Assembly: GCA_905221605.1 (NCBI GenBank)
Contig: CAJNDS010002495.1
Location: forward strand, 78,358-103,113
DNA from: Symbiodinium natans
Lineage: Eukaryota; Sar; Dinophyceae; Suessiales; Symbiodiniaceae
DNA length: 24,756 nucleotides
Reading direction: 5' to 3'
Shown: in pieces, positions 1-10,653 of the stretch
Position numbering within the stretch: the stretch's first letter is position 1
Layout: each line of letters begins with the position of its first letter
The notes under the pieces: generated by a model
The model's input: only the letters and a program-made list of their open reading frames with translations
The model's database searches: none
What the model was told of the DNA's origin: nothing
Translations under genes and position numbers: made by a program

Positions 1-32
1 CACACACACACAGACACACACACACAAACACA

Positions 33-126
<94 letters not shown>
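1..126. repeat. (CA)n dinucleotide microsatellite
   Basis: Almost pure CA repeat with a few interruptions (CAGA, CAAA) in the first 50 bases. It runs to the left edge of the window, so its full length is unknown. Confidence 0.97.
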
Positions 127-128
<2 letters not shown>

Positions 129-1992
129 AATGCACACAAACACACTCCACAACAAACCCTGTAACGGTTGCAGCGACGATTCGGGGGGCTCGAAGCCACA
201 GGTTCCGAATGGCAAAGGCAAGAATTGACTCTCCCATCCTGTTCCAGTTCCTCTGCAAGCTCTGCGCACCTAAACAAGCAGGGCAGGGGATGTGTACCTA
301 TAGAAGGTGGTTGCACAAAAATACAGCCGAACGTCCCGTTACGACTGCCACTCTGGAGCTCAAGCTTCACATTCAGAGTACTTAAAGACCTCGGAGTTGA
401 ACAAAATGTCAGGTTGAGATTTGAGGGTAGCAGCCGATTCTCTCATTTCCGTCAATTATACTCACTCCAAGCACTTCCTCGGCTAGGAAATGACGGGCGC
501 CTGTCCAATAGAAAACTTCCAACACAACGCTGCATGACATTAGGGTAAACACATGAAGTCCTTCGTCAGAAAATGCAGACGCCGAATTAGAAGAAAAACA
601 AAGACGTCAAAACTCCACCCTACACGTCCCGAGATGCCTCTCTGAAATCAAGCCCGCAACTCAACACTTCATCGGCGCAACCTTTGCCAACTTGAATGAC
701 ACCCCCCCGCCTGCTACAACCAAAAAGCTTGAGCCCCAAACCTGAATGCCAAACCCCAGGCGCTGTTCTGCTCGGTGGGTGAGGTTGCTAACGACGGCCT
801 CCAAAGGCAGCGGCACGGCCTGGGTAGAGGGCTTCAGTGTGCGGGTTCTGGGATCAAGGATGGTATAGGAGCATCGCGTTTGAGGTTTTGGAAGAACGGC
901 AGGGCTCTCACGATCTTGGACTGACTTTAGACTTTAGACTTTGGACCCGCTCAAAGGGCCCATGGCCCCAAGTCTGATGGGCGAAGTACTACACATGATC
1001 CCGCATGAGGCCTCAAGGCTTCAGATGTTTAGCTTTGTGATGTCACGGCGTGATGGTTTCTGTACTCCTTTTGCGCCACACATCGACCAACACGTGCAGC
1101 CCCTGAAAGCTTTATCGCAGTGGCGAAGACACAGGTAAACCAACCCAGAATTTATGGTGGCGTGCGCATGGTTATGCATGGTTCGATTTGTGAACTCGAC
1201 GGAAAAACTTCCAAGCTGCTGAGAACCTAGGCTCCAATCGGAGTTTGCGGGCCCTGGCCAAGTCTCATGTCTCGTGCAGCACAGGTTGATGGTTTACACT
1301 TCGTATAACGAACAAAGCTGGCACGACAGAGTCCGACACAAACTCTCGTCCCTGTATGGAACTAGCACCCTGAGCACCCTGACTGAAAAAGACTGATCTA
1401 TGTCTGACCCTACAAACCCTAAAGCCGCCTAGGCAACCCATCTGAGCACCAACCCCAGCCATGAGCCTAGGCTGGTGGCCCCTTCGGAAGTCGTCTGCTG
1501 CAGTTTCGCCGCACTTTGCATCAAGCCCCTGCGCGGCCGAAATCGTGCTTAACCTTGCGAGTTTCCGCAATTCTGTACATTTTTGTTGAGGGGGGAACCT
1601 ATAAACCCCCAAGTTCCCTACTAAGAACGACGAAGTCAGTAAGTAAGTCAATTTCCAGACGGACTCCTCAAGGATTTCAACACATTGCAACAGTCTCCGC
1701 TTTCGGGTCCTTCTCGAGATGACAAAGGGGTGAGTTGCCTCTCCACAGCCCAAGAGGCACCCCAAGCTAAGTTCATTTGAGAATCTCTGGGGTATCAGCG
1801 ACATAGCGACATGCTCTATCGCAAGGGCAAGAGATTACTCCAGATCCACAGAGCAACCACGCTTGGCTCTTAGCTCAACGGATAGACCCTCATAAACACA
1901 TTAAGGGAGACTCCCCACGTTCGCGAATGTCACCAACCAGTTCGAGTTATCGAAAAACACAAGCGGACTGCTTAAGCACCTGTCTCTCTCAC
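127..1992. other. No recognisable gene
   Basis: About 1.9 kb without a coding signal I can support. Frames of 126 residues (168-548, plus) and 179 residues (1265-1804, minus) are open but have no family-like motif and mixed composition. The region follows the F-BAR exons at 1993-3068 in the minus-strand direction, so the missing downstream exons of that gene may lie here; none was identified. A weak pol III A-box-like motif sits at 1871-1882. Confidence 0.4.
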
Positions 1993-3068
1993 TCTGCGAA
2001 GAACTCTGAGGCCCCCTAGCTGCTCCCAAGTCCTGGCGTACTGGCGCTCCAGCTGCGCGCGCTCGCGCATGCACGCCACGAAGCCCTGCAGGGCATGATG
2101 CAGGGGGAAGTCATATATGGGATGTGTGACGTCTTTCAGTGCACGGAAGCTGTGGTTGCAGGCGGACGCATGGGCCGGTTGTCTATAGGACCCTGATGTT
2201 GACAATTGGGAGCTTCAGACTTGAACTCTGAAACCACAAACCTTCCACCCTGTTCCATAAGGGCACCTCTTCTTAGATTTGGGGTGTGAACTCGTGTTTG
2301 TTTGTGTGAAACAGCGAGCAGAAACAGTGAAAGAAATAGATCTCCCAATGCCAAAAAGGCAACACACTGAATCTCCATTTGGTCACTGTTCCTGATGCAC
2401 ATATCATACCTGTGTACCTAGGCACCCACACATGCGCAACATTCACAAACATGTTTCGAACTCCGGCCGCTTGCATGGGGCGTCCCCAAGCTCCTCCCTG
2501 CAACCTGCAACCGACAGCCAGCCCCTTGGGCCCCTGGGCACGTGTCGCATCCGGGGATACCCCCCCCCCCCCACCCCGTGTGGAAACCCAAAACATGATT
2601 GCTGCAAGCACAGGGAGGCCTGACCCCGCCCACGCAAGGAAAACCCCCGCACTCCACTTCAAATGACTTGTCGATGTGCGGTTGTCAAAGAAAGCTGAAC
2701 AAGCAAGTTAAGTAGGTCGGGCGAAAAAGGGAAAAAAAGGCAGCACTGGAACACAATGTCCAAAACTCTTCAAAGAATCGTCTTCAAGTCTTAAGCAGTC
2801 TGATAGCCTTAGCCCTGCAAAACTCATACTGCTTTGTCCACAACCACCCTCGCCACGAAGCCCCAAACCTCCGACAAGCCCGGGCACCCTGAGTCAACAG
2901 AAAATTTTGGTTGTACTTATCAATAAGAAAGTATACATTCCACTTCCAAGCCACACCTCTCCGAACCAAGTTTAGGATGGCTCTGCGGTGTCTTCTGGCC
3001 TCGAGCATCTTGCGGGAGGGCGTCACACGCCGGGCCCAAAGGAGCTCGAAACGATCCCAGAGGTGATC
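1993..3068 (-). CDS. F-BAR domain protein, N-terminal two exons (partial)
   Basis: Two minus-strand exons together match the first helix of an F-BAR (FCH) membrane-curvature domain. Exon A, 3068-3000, 23 codons, contains LWDRFELLWARR and ends CTCGAG|GC, a GC-type donor. Exon B, 2085-1993, 31 codons, begins after a pyrimidine-rich acceptor ending CTGCAG and reads GFVACMRERAQLERQYARTW, then EQLGGL; a GT donor (AGA|GTGAGA) follows. Both junctions are phase 0. In families such as CIP4 and PACSIN the same order is seen: an (L/F)WD-F start, then about 27 residues later an ERA/ERT-(I/L)E-YA-L core. Here the spacing is 28 residues. Known members bind and bend membranes as dimers and link them to actin. 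The rest of the domain and the true start codon were not found, so this could be a gene fragment. The domain match is inference by eye; the intron of about 0.9 kb is unproven. Confidence 0.5.
2560..2572. repeat. C homopolymer run
   Basis: Thirteen consecutive C followed by A and four C. It lies in the putative intron between the two F-BAR exons. Several ORFs read through it in different frames and are therefore meaningless. Confidence 0.9.
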
Positions 3069-4169
3069 CTCAGTGGCTTCGGTCACATGGTTTCACTGTC
3101 CGTGCGTTCCGAATTCAATCCCGTGCTGATCATGCATGGGTCAGAGCCTGACGTTGTGACAACGTTCACAAATGTTCACAACTCTAAAGGTGAGCATTCG
3201 GGGGAGCTTGCTGAGATTGAAAAACCGAGGATGGCAACCTGCTTTGCGCGAGGCACATCCTGTGCAAAGGAACTGCACGGGTATGCAGGATCCAGCTTCT
3301 GAAAGCCATCAGCTTAAAGTGAACACGGCTCCCTACAGCACCTTCAGCTCAAGGCCCCATCCTGAAATCTGCCATGAGGGTTAAAAGCTTTCATGGCAAC
3401 ATTGCAGCAGGATTTGTCATCACAAAGCTCACAAAGCTTCAAACATACCTGAGTCCTTTCATCCAAGATCCCGGCGCGAAAGGTCATGGGACCCTCGGGC
3501 ACCTGCTTACCGGCTACCCCCCCCCCCCCCCCCACCCCCCATTTGCATGGTTAAGGGCATGGGCCCTGCGACTGAAGCTGGTTTAGATTTGTTGAGGCCT
3601 GAGGGCTCGGGTTTCAGGTCCCGAGAGAACCAGGATCATCCAGGACTACGACAAAGGATCCGCGATTTTTGCCACGACTCTCTAGGACTTCGCGCCAACC
3701 TAAAAAAGGATCCGCGACCACGGGGGCCATTTTCATTTACTCAGCAGACACCTGTTAGCAGAAGTGTGAACCCTCCCTCCAACGAACGGCTCAACTGTGA
3801 CCTTGAAGGCCTTTTTCAGCGATGTGGCTCTAGTCACTTTCCATGAAGCACCGTCTTAGACGACCTGAAAGCGAGTTGTATGAAGCTGAAGACGTCTACT
3901 AACAGTGGCAGGGCCAATGAGCCCCAGCAGGCTAGCATGCGAGGTCATCTGCAGCTGAAGCCCAAAGCCACTGCGACAAAGTTACGTATTGAATGACTAA
4001 GTCTAAGGATAGTAACCTTTTCCATTGCTGATTGAGCTTGGCAGGACAGGTATGCCTACAAAGCAACATGGTATTGCACATGCGCTATGGTGGTTTCAGC
4101 TATGGGCCTCTTCCATGCTGGCCCTTCATTCATGGCAAACGCCTTGCAGCAGAGCTGAGTTCACTCTAG
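3069..4169. other. No recognisable gene; contains a C run at 3517-3540
   Basis: About 1.1 kb between the F-BAR exon and the next coding-like island. It holds a run of 17 C, one A and six C at 3517-3540. No family-like open frame was seen on either strand. An upstream (start-codon) exon of the F-BAR gene would be expected here. Confidence 0.4.
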
Positions 4170-4734
4170 TCTACATATTTTCAAAGGTGCCGAGATGTTA
4201 GGTGGTAGACAGTGTTCCCAAGACACATCCGAAGTCGACAAACCAGGGGCATTTCGGGAGAGCCCATGAAAACCACGCGACGCGGGCTGGCGGGGTGGGA
4301 TGGGTGTGGGAGGGGGATTGGGGGGGAGGCGGGATGGGGGGCAAGCGGGGGAGCCACCTCCGTGCCAACTCTCCCAGGGAGTAGGCGAATCCCAGGAGCA
4401 CAGCCAGCATTGCCGAGACGGCGGCCACGGACACCACCACATCACCAGCTAAGAAGTTGCTCAAGTCAGCTTATCCTCCTGAGCCCTGCCAGTAATCGCA
4501 TGCAAAGGCCGCAAGCCATGTAGAGAGCCCTGCCGTCTCAGGCTTACCCGGCCTTCGCAGGTCTCGGTAAGTAGGCTGCCCTTTTGCGTCCGGCCGATCT
4601 CCCCATAGCTTTGCCTCCTCCCGCTTATCCTCCTCAGACGTGTGGTTCTGATCGACCTGCGCGACACTGCGAATCGCTGAACTGAGTATACTCTGTGCCT
4701 GTAAGATCTGTAATGCCGCCTCCAAATCTGACAT
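4170..4734 (-). CDS. Possible small membrane protein gene, two to three exons, unidentified
   Basis: An ATG-started minus-strand frame begins at 4734 (MSDLEAALQILQAQSIL...), a likely amphipathic helix followed by a charged stretch. It reaches a good GT donor (CCGG|GTAAGC) near 4547, phase 1. An acceptor 84 nt later (GATAAG|CT) restores a frame reading ADLSNFLAGD and then about 20 hydrophobic residues (VVVSVAAVSAMLAVLLGFAY), a convincing transmembrane segment, ending near CGGAG|GTGG. A C-rich tract and CCAG acceptor could lead into a third piece containing RVVFMGSPEMPL, superficially like the N terminus of methionyl-tRNA formyltransferase, but that match is only about six residues. The frame is also open upstream of the ATG to about 4784. 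No family was recognised. Orientation agrees with the other genes. Low confidence. Confidence 0.27.
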
Positions 4735-5032
4735 TCCAAAGTGGAGATCTTCCTGGAATGCCTTCTTACGAAGCTCTGGCCCACGTGTTTATGACATTGT
4801 GCCTCTCTGCACGCGGCGCAGTGAAGAAGCGCAATGTCACGGTCTTAGCTGAGGCGATTGAACTGCAGAGCGCGATACAATGCAAAGGCGGCACATGGCG
4901 GCACTACAGCCAGCAAACGCACTGTGCTCAGAAGTGGTCGTGCAAGCAACACCAAAGCCTGCATGGCTGCCAGTCTTCTGAGAACCTACTTGTCTTCACA
5001 AGCCTCTGAGCCTTGGTGAAATCTTGGAGCCG

Positions 5033-5113
5033 GTACAACATGTACAACATGTACAACATGTACAACATGTACAACATGTACAACATGCACAACATGCACA
5101 ACATGTACAACGT
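5033..5113. repeat. 9-bp tandem array (TACAACATG)
   Basis: Nine head-to-tail copies of a 9-bp unit: six TACAACATG, two CACAACATG and one TACAACGTG. Because the unit is a multiple of three, all six frames stay open through it, which creates spurious repetitive ORFs on both strands. There are no spacers, so it is not CRISPR-like. Confidence 0.95.
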
Positions 5114-5433
5114 GCGCGACTCCGAGATGGCGAACAATTGTTGTGTCGTTGTGCCGTTGTGCCGTTGCTGTCGAGCCAGAACCACACCAAAAACAGCCTT
5201 TCAGAACTGACGACGGCAGACCCTGCGTACAAAAGCGATTATTGCACTGCAAAGTTTACAACCTCGCCATTCACCAACATACAATCGCAGTTTTCAGCAC
5301 CCAGCACCTGGTCGTCCACATCTGGCAGGACTGTGGCAGCCTGTTCGTTGCGCAGGGTTTCCGGCTTGGATGTCACGTATAGGCTTGGGCATGTGCAGAG
5401 CAAAGAGATGGAAGGAAATGGAAGCCCTGCCCG

Positions 5434-5650
5434 CCCCCCCCTCCCCCCCCCCCCCTCCTCCCCCCCCCCTCCCTCCCCCCCCCCCTCCTCCCCCCCCCCC
5501 TCCTCCCCCCCCCCTCCTCCCCCCCCCCCCCCCCCCTCCTCCCCCCCCCCTCCCCCCCCCCTCCCCCCCCCTCCCCCCCCCCCCTCTCCCCCCCCCCCCC
5601 CCTCCTCCCCCCCCCTTCCCTCCCCCCCCCCTCCTCCCCCCCCCCCCCCC
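5434..5650. repeat. 217-nt pure pyrimidine (C-rich) tract
   Basis: An unbroken run of C and T, mostly C8-C14 blocks separated by single T or CTCCT. The complementary strand is pure purine and G-rich. Such sequence can form triplex (H-DNA), i-motif or G-quadruplex structures. Proline-rich and glycine-rich ORFs over it are artefacts of composition. It is close to unsequenceable, so exact run lengths should be doubted. Confidence 0.95.
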
Positions 5651-5699
5651 AGACCCCCCCCCAAGTTCCGTCTCTGCTTTCCAGGGCTTGTTTTGTAGC

Positions 5700-7490
5700 A
5701 TCGGTAGAAGTGGTGAGCTCACTTGCGGGATTGTAGATGAGTGCATAGAATATTGTATTCTTGTATTCGAAGCTGTGCACCCTACTGCGTCTGAAAACTA
5801 CAGTAGACGAAGCCCACGTCGCTAGCTCGTGGTGAGTGTGACTCTGAGGTGGTAGCTGTCCCCGACATTAGCCACCTGCGTCCTACCAGCCCCACGACCC
5901 CAAGCCTGAAACCTGGCAACGACGTTGATTGCGAACCCGCGTTGTTTGTGCATGGCCTGGTCAAGATTGGTTCAGAAGTACCTTCTTGCCCAGGCTGCTT
6001 TTGGGCAAAGACGGTCTTAGCTAAGCATGCTAAACTCCCTTAAAAACCTGGACTCTAACCGTTCGTGACCGCCTTATATACGTCCGCGATGAGAACTGCA
6101 TTTTGGCACCTGAGCCGCCTCATTCTCTGTCGTGCGCTCCAGCTGCACAACTGGCAAGCTTTAAGTGGGGAGTAGGGTGATGGCTTACAGAAGCAACGCG
6201 GATGCCGATGCCAACGCATACTCCTGAGCCTTTCTGGTCCTCTATAGAACCCACTAAGCTTGAGCTCTGTAATGGACTCTATAAGATCCTTTGGAAGAAT
6301 CGTTTAAAATTCTCACAAAAGTCTCACGAAATATGCAAAAAAGCGCGCTCTCTTTCGGACCCAGCCTTGCACTGGGGCCACATCGTTGGAGGGCGAGTTG
6401 AGCTCCAGCATGGCAGCAGCTCTCGAAGGAGTAGAGTTGGGCTAATGTTGGGCTAATTTTAAGGGGCTTAAGCACGGTTTGCGATCTTAAAGGTCATCTT
6501 ATCATGGAGGTTTGGGCGTCTCTCTACCATCCTCTGTTCTTGTTTTGCAGCCTCAGGGGGGAGGCGCACAGATCTTTTGGGGAGCTTGGAGGTTTAGTTT
6601 CAGCTTAACTCAGATTTCGCGCGGAGAGCATGTGGAGCCAGCGGAGAGCAAGTCAGGGTTCAGCCTTATGTCCGCAATCCCTTCTGAGCATAATTGCTAG
6701 CCCTGAATTTGTCCCCTGGATCCATCTTCTAAGGCACAGGTAAACGAAACGAACACTCCCCCCGAAACCTTTTTTGGGCAAATGCGCAAACGCCCAAGCA
6801 TAAGTGGAGCGAGATAGCAAATTTATTGATATGTGGCACTTGGAGCTCCAGGAAGTTGTAGGACCAGGCTATACTCTGACAGGGCGATCTCATGCCTCGC
6901 ATGGCAAAGTTTAGGAGTTCAGGGCATTGGCGCATCCGCATCCGCGCCATGTGACAATGTGAGACGTTGGTTATTTAGTGCTACATATAGGCCTATTTCT
7001 TCGGCTCCCAGCCATGTTGGTCGCTCAAGGCTAGGTGAGGGAGGGGACGGCCAGACCTTTCCCTCCACTCGAGGATAGGAGTTGAGGGTTTAGGAGCTTC
7101 AACTTTTGTAAGGCTGGGGTACAGCTTGGGCTGTTTGTGAGAACAAGTCTCGAAGGAATTAAAAGCGTGCCTTGCGCCATTGAGCGGAGAGTCTGGCGTT
7201 TTATGGGTCTGGGGTTTTCCGTGGCTGGAAAAAAGGCTTTAAACATGTTGGCTGATCTGTTGGAGGCTTACTGGTGAACACCTTCATCTGGAACATCGTT
7301 GGGTTGTGTCCTCCACTTCTACAGCTATGCATATCGTAAGCCTATAAGAAGTTTGTACATTGGATGTCACCTCAGCCTCCCATGTTTCCCCACCTCCACC
7401 CAGCCACTCCTTCATTTTCCCCCTGTTTTCTTCGATCCCTAGGAATGAGCCCAGCGACTCTCTAGACCAACCTTCTGTAAAGGCTTTGAA
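5700..7490. other. No recognisable gene
   Basis: About 1.8 kb without a supported gene. A 28-codon ATG frame at 6088-6174 (plus) follows a TTATATA sequence, and a proline-rich frame at 5849-6043 (plus) looks mildly protein-like, but both run opposite to the trusted genes and neither has a family motif. Confidence 0.4.
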
Positions 7491-7497
7491 GATTATG

Positions 7498-7498
7498 C

Positions 7499-7547
<49 letters not shown>

Positions 7548-7717
7548 TACAAAAAATATACATATACATATGCATATACATATACATACATACGTACATA
7601 CACACACACATACACACACATACACACATACATACACACATACACACACATACATACATAATATGTACATATATATATATATACATATATGTGTATATAG
7701 ATATGTGTCTATATGAA

Positions 7718-7752
<35 letters not shown>

Positions 7753-7754
7753 AT
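7498..7754. repeat. Compound microsatellite: (CATACA)n, (CA/TA)n, (AATA)n
   Basis: Starts with about nine CATACA units, passes through mixed CATA, CACA and TATA steps, and ends with about ten AATA units (7715-7754). Tandem expansion explains the histidine/threonine and isoleucine/tyrosine ORFs seen here. Confidence 0.95.
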
Positions 7755-7924
7755 ATGCACGGATATGTGTATGTATGCGTGCGTATGCTTGTTACATGTT
7801 TAATGTTGTATCCTTCAGGCAATCCAATTTCAAAGGGGTAGTCCAGCAGCTGCCCGAATGCCGTATAATATAAAACGTTTGCTCCCCCGGAATTATATAT
7901 TTGTTTGCGGGCTGGCTTGGTTGG

Positions 7925-8152
7925 GATAGATGGATCCCTTTTAAATTCGTATAAACTCATCCCTTTTAAAATCATGTGGATCCCTTTTTAAAATCATATG
8001 AACCCTTTTAAATTCACATAAAATCATCCCTCTTAAAATCGTATGGATCCCTTTGATTTCATATGGATCCCTTTTAAATATTCATTACTTTTAAAATCGT
8101 ATGGATCCCTTTAAAATCATACAAGCTCATCCCTTCTAAAATCATATAAAGC
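7925..8152. repeat. Degenerate AT-rich tandem repeat, unit about 22 bp (GGATCCCTTTTAAAATCATA)
   Basis: About ten imperfect copies of a unit with core ATCCCTTTTAAAATC, separated by TATGG, ACTC or similar, giving repeated GGATCC and CATATGG words. Copies have diverged by point changes and small indels. It is followed by a 19-nt C run at 8161-8179. It matches no coding pattern. Confidence 0.85.
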
Positions 8153-8160
8153 CAGACCCG

Positions 8161-8179
8161 CCCCCCCCCCCCCCCCCCC
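8161..8179. repeat. C homopolymer run
   Basis: Nineteen consecutive C directly after the AT-rich array. Confidence 0.95.
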
Positions 8180-8528
8180 ACACACTAAACAGAAGGATCC
8201 ATTTGTTGAAAGAAAGGGAACACTAATCAGCAGACCACATTACTTGATTAAAGAATAGGTGGGGAAAGGGAAAGGCCTTCCGGCAAGCCCTCTAAGGGTC
8301 GGGACCAGGAAGGGGCTGTTGCTTTCATCGCACAGGACCCTCGTCTTGCATGGGTGGCACCATCTGCTTTTCAACAACCAAAGGAAACTTTACGTCCACA
8401 GGTCGATCCTGACGGCGCCATGCTGAACTTAAACTCCTGGAGACTCTCTATGGCTCGTGACTAGTGCTGGCCTACCGTGATGCCAAATAATACTCCGATC
8501 GCACGTAGGCAATGGATTCTACAATTTT

Positions 8529-8708
8529 TTACAATGGTAGGTGATGGGGCATCCTCTGACGAACATCAGAGCACGCTGTCTGAGTGGCAAACCCATCATC
8601 GATGTTGGCGCTCATGCCCATGCAAAGTACAGCCATGATGGCATCGGTGCTCGTCTCTCCTGGCGATCCGCGGGGGCAGTAGCCGCAGTCCGCACAAACC
8701 GCGATGGG
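8529..8708 (-). CDS. Isolated exon-like island, cysteine-rich, unidentified
   Basis: After a pyrimidine-rich stretch ending in CCACAG (acceptor at 8709) a minus-strand frame stays open for 59 codons to a TAA at 8529. It reads PIAVCADCGYCPRGSPG, then ETSTDAIMAVLCMGMSANID and DGFATQTACSDV. The first half has strong G/C preference at third codon positions, unlike flanking DNA. It has four cysteines in its first 30 residues (spacing C-x2-C-x2-C). No family recognised and no partner exon was placed; a frame just upstream containing DQEDMAKKLRMSIAAPQPF could belong to it. It may be a terminal exon or chance. Confidence 0.27.
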   Translation of the reverse strand, partial: PIAVCADCGYCPRGSPGETSTDAIMAVLCMGMSANIDDGFATQTACSDVRQRMPHHLPL

Positions 8709-10653
8709 CTGTGGTTCACAGCCGTAGGTGTCGGAAGGGCCAAGGAGGCCAGGTGAGAGACGCGGTAGAGATTTAGCTGCTTTAGCTCAGAGCAAATGGC
8801 TGCGGCGCGGCAATGGACATGCGCAGCTTCTTGGCCATGTCTTCTTGATCCTGGCCGCGTGGCCAGGCTCACAGCCCCACATTGCAATATCCTCAGGCCT
8901 GAATTCAATTCCCAACCCACCCGAAACTCATAAACCAAGCCCTTCCCAAGAGTCAGTGCAGATGCTGACAGGATTGGAGGAGACTGAGGTAGCATACAAG
9001 ACAAGAACCGATTTGCCAGAAAATCAAAGTGCCCAGGTGTCCTCGTATGGCGGAACGTCCACGACCCAAAAACCTTGGACCATGTTGTCATACGTACTGT
9101 GCGACTGCTTGCTGAAAATGCACGGCCCATTTCCTTCTGAAGTTACAGTCTTAGGCTTAGGGGTACTCAGGACGTCTGCCCGACGTCAAGAACCTAGATC
9201 AGTAAGGGCAATACAGTCACTACAAGCTGTACCCGGCCTGCAGGCCTGAAGCCAAACTCTAGGACCAAACCCTCAAGTCACCTCAAGTCATCTGGATTAC
9301 TCTGGTGCAGAAATCCTAAGAACCCTGCCAGAAAAGCCCGACGCGAAGGCCAAGCAGCAAGTGTGAGCCGAGGGCAGTTGGTCCAGGTTGTCTGTCGGCA
9401 TGAACCGGATGGCCAGCTTCTGCCTCAGGACATAATTAGCTTTCTGGGTCTTGTTAAAGTCCTAAATTACAGCTGACAGTCTTCATTGAGGGATCTAGGC
9501 TCCGGTGCATTCCTGTACCTGAGGTATGGGGGTTTGTTCCCAGAAAGGAGTCAGACTTCGGACTGTCAGCTTTCGAACGTTATCCTCCACTAGAATCACG
9601 AGGCATTCTCATGACATCGGATCTGGCTCGGTGTCCTTGGTGTCCTTGGTTTCCGTTCTGCCTCAACTGCCGTCCCAGTGGCCCCGCAGGGAAGCGACGG
9701 CTCGTGGGAAGCCGTCCGATGCCGGTGGCAAAGCGGAGGAACATAGAAAGCTCCTCTTGTTGCAAACGGCATGGTGCTGTAGGGTTCATATATGGGTTGT
9801 CATGGTGTTTAATCGTGTCTAGCGTTCTGAATCGCTAGGGTTCTGAGCTCGGCTCAGCTAGGAGACCAGACTGAAGGGGTTAGGGGTTAGGGTTCAGGGC
9901 GTGGTTTAGGGCTTAGGGGGAGTTGGGTACCCTACAAGCCCTTCACTTCGGCGGCTCCACATGATTCAGTCTGAATGGTTGCATAAGCGTTTCGTCGCCA
10001 TGACGACCATGGCCAAGGTTTAGGGCAACTAGGGTTTATAGGGCTTAGGGTATCGAGGTAAGTGAAGTCAGTGGGATGTTTGCCTTCCATCAACACTAAG
10101 ATACCGGGAGGCATGGTGAAGGCAGCGCACGTGTGAAAAAGCACAACACCGCCAAAGGGCGCTGCATGTGACGAACGGCACAACACTGAATGTCAAACCC
10201 CCAGTCGCTCAGACCCCAGTCGTTTGAGGCAAACAATCAGCTGTCGACAGAGAACCGAGAAGAACCGAGAAGATTCTGATGCTGGTAGATAACGTGCCCA
10301 AAAGAACTTTACCGATGACACCTTCAACTTCGTGTCCTAAGGGTCTAAACCCGAGAAAAATCCCGCAACCCCTTTTTCGGCGACTCGCGGTTCACGAGAC
10401 ACAGATTGCTCTCTCTTGTTCTCGCAAGCATGCCAAAGTCTGCATCCCAGGTCCTCTTGACATGGAACAGAAACCCTTGAGGCTGGCAAGTACACTTCCT
10501 CATCAAGAACTTTGTCAACTGCCTAGGAAGGCTACTTTTAGTCTTGGGATTGGGCGACAAGCGGGTGCCCAAGCCAGTGGTCAGGCAACCTAACCTGCCT
10601 GAGCCTGCGCTCAGCTGCATCTGACAATTGAGCAAACATTGCACGGCCGGGCG
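8709..10653. other. No recognisable gene
   Basis: About 1.9 kb. Overlapping frames of about 170 residues on both strands at 8612-9249 are shadows of one another and lack motifs. A frame at 9580-9789 (minus) containing LQQEELSMFLRFATGIGRL is mildly protein-like. Short telomere-like words (GGGTTTAGGG and variants) are scattered at 9870-10060. Confidence 0.35.

Noticed and set aside
1265-1804. 179-residue minus ORF
   Set aside because: Mixed composition, no motif, no convincing splice context; could be chance in a sequence with few stops.
5033-5113. CRISPR-like repeat array
   Set aside because: Units are contiguous 9-mers with no spacers, in a eukaryotic context.
5239-5825. Proline-rich and glycine-rich ORFs of up to 224 residues on both strands
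   Set aside because: They exist only because the 217-nt pyrimidine tract and the 9-bp array contain no stop codon in several frames; no unique sequence supports them.
7284-7760. 158-residue minus ORF and overlapping plus ORFs
   Set aside because: Most of each is translated microsatellite (CATACA, AATA); the remainder has no motif.
8790-8815. A-box-like TTTAGCTCAGAGC as a tRNA gene
   Set aside because: No acceptor stem, anticodon arm or B box in register.
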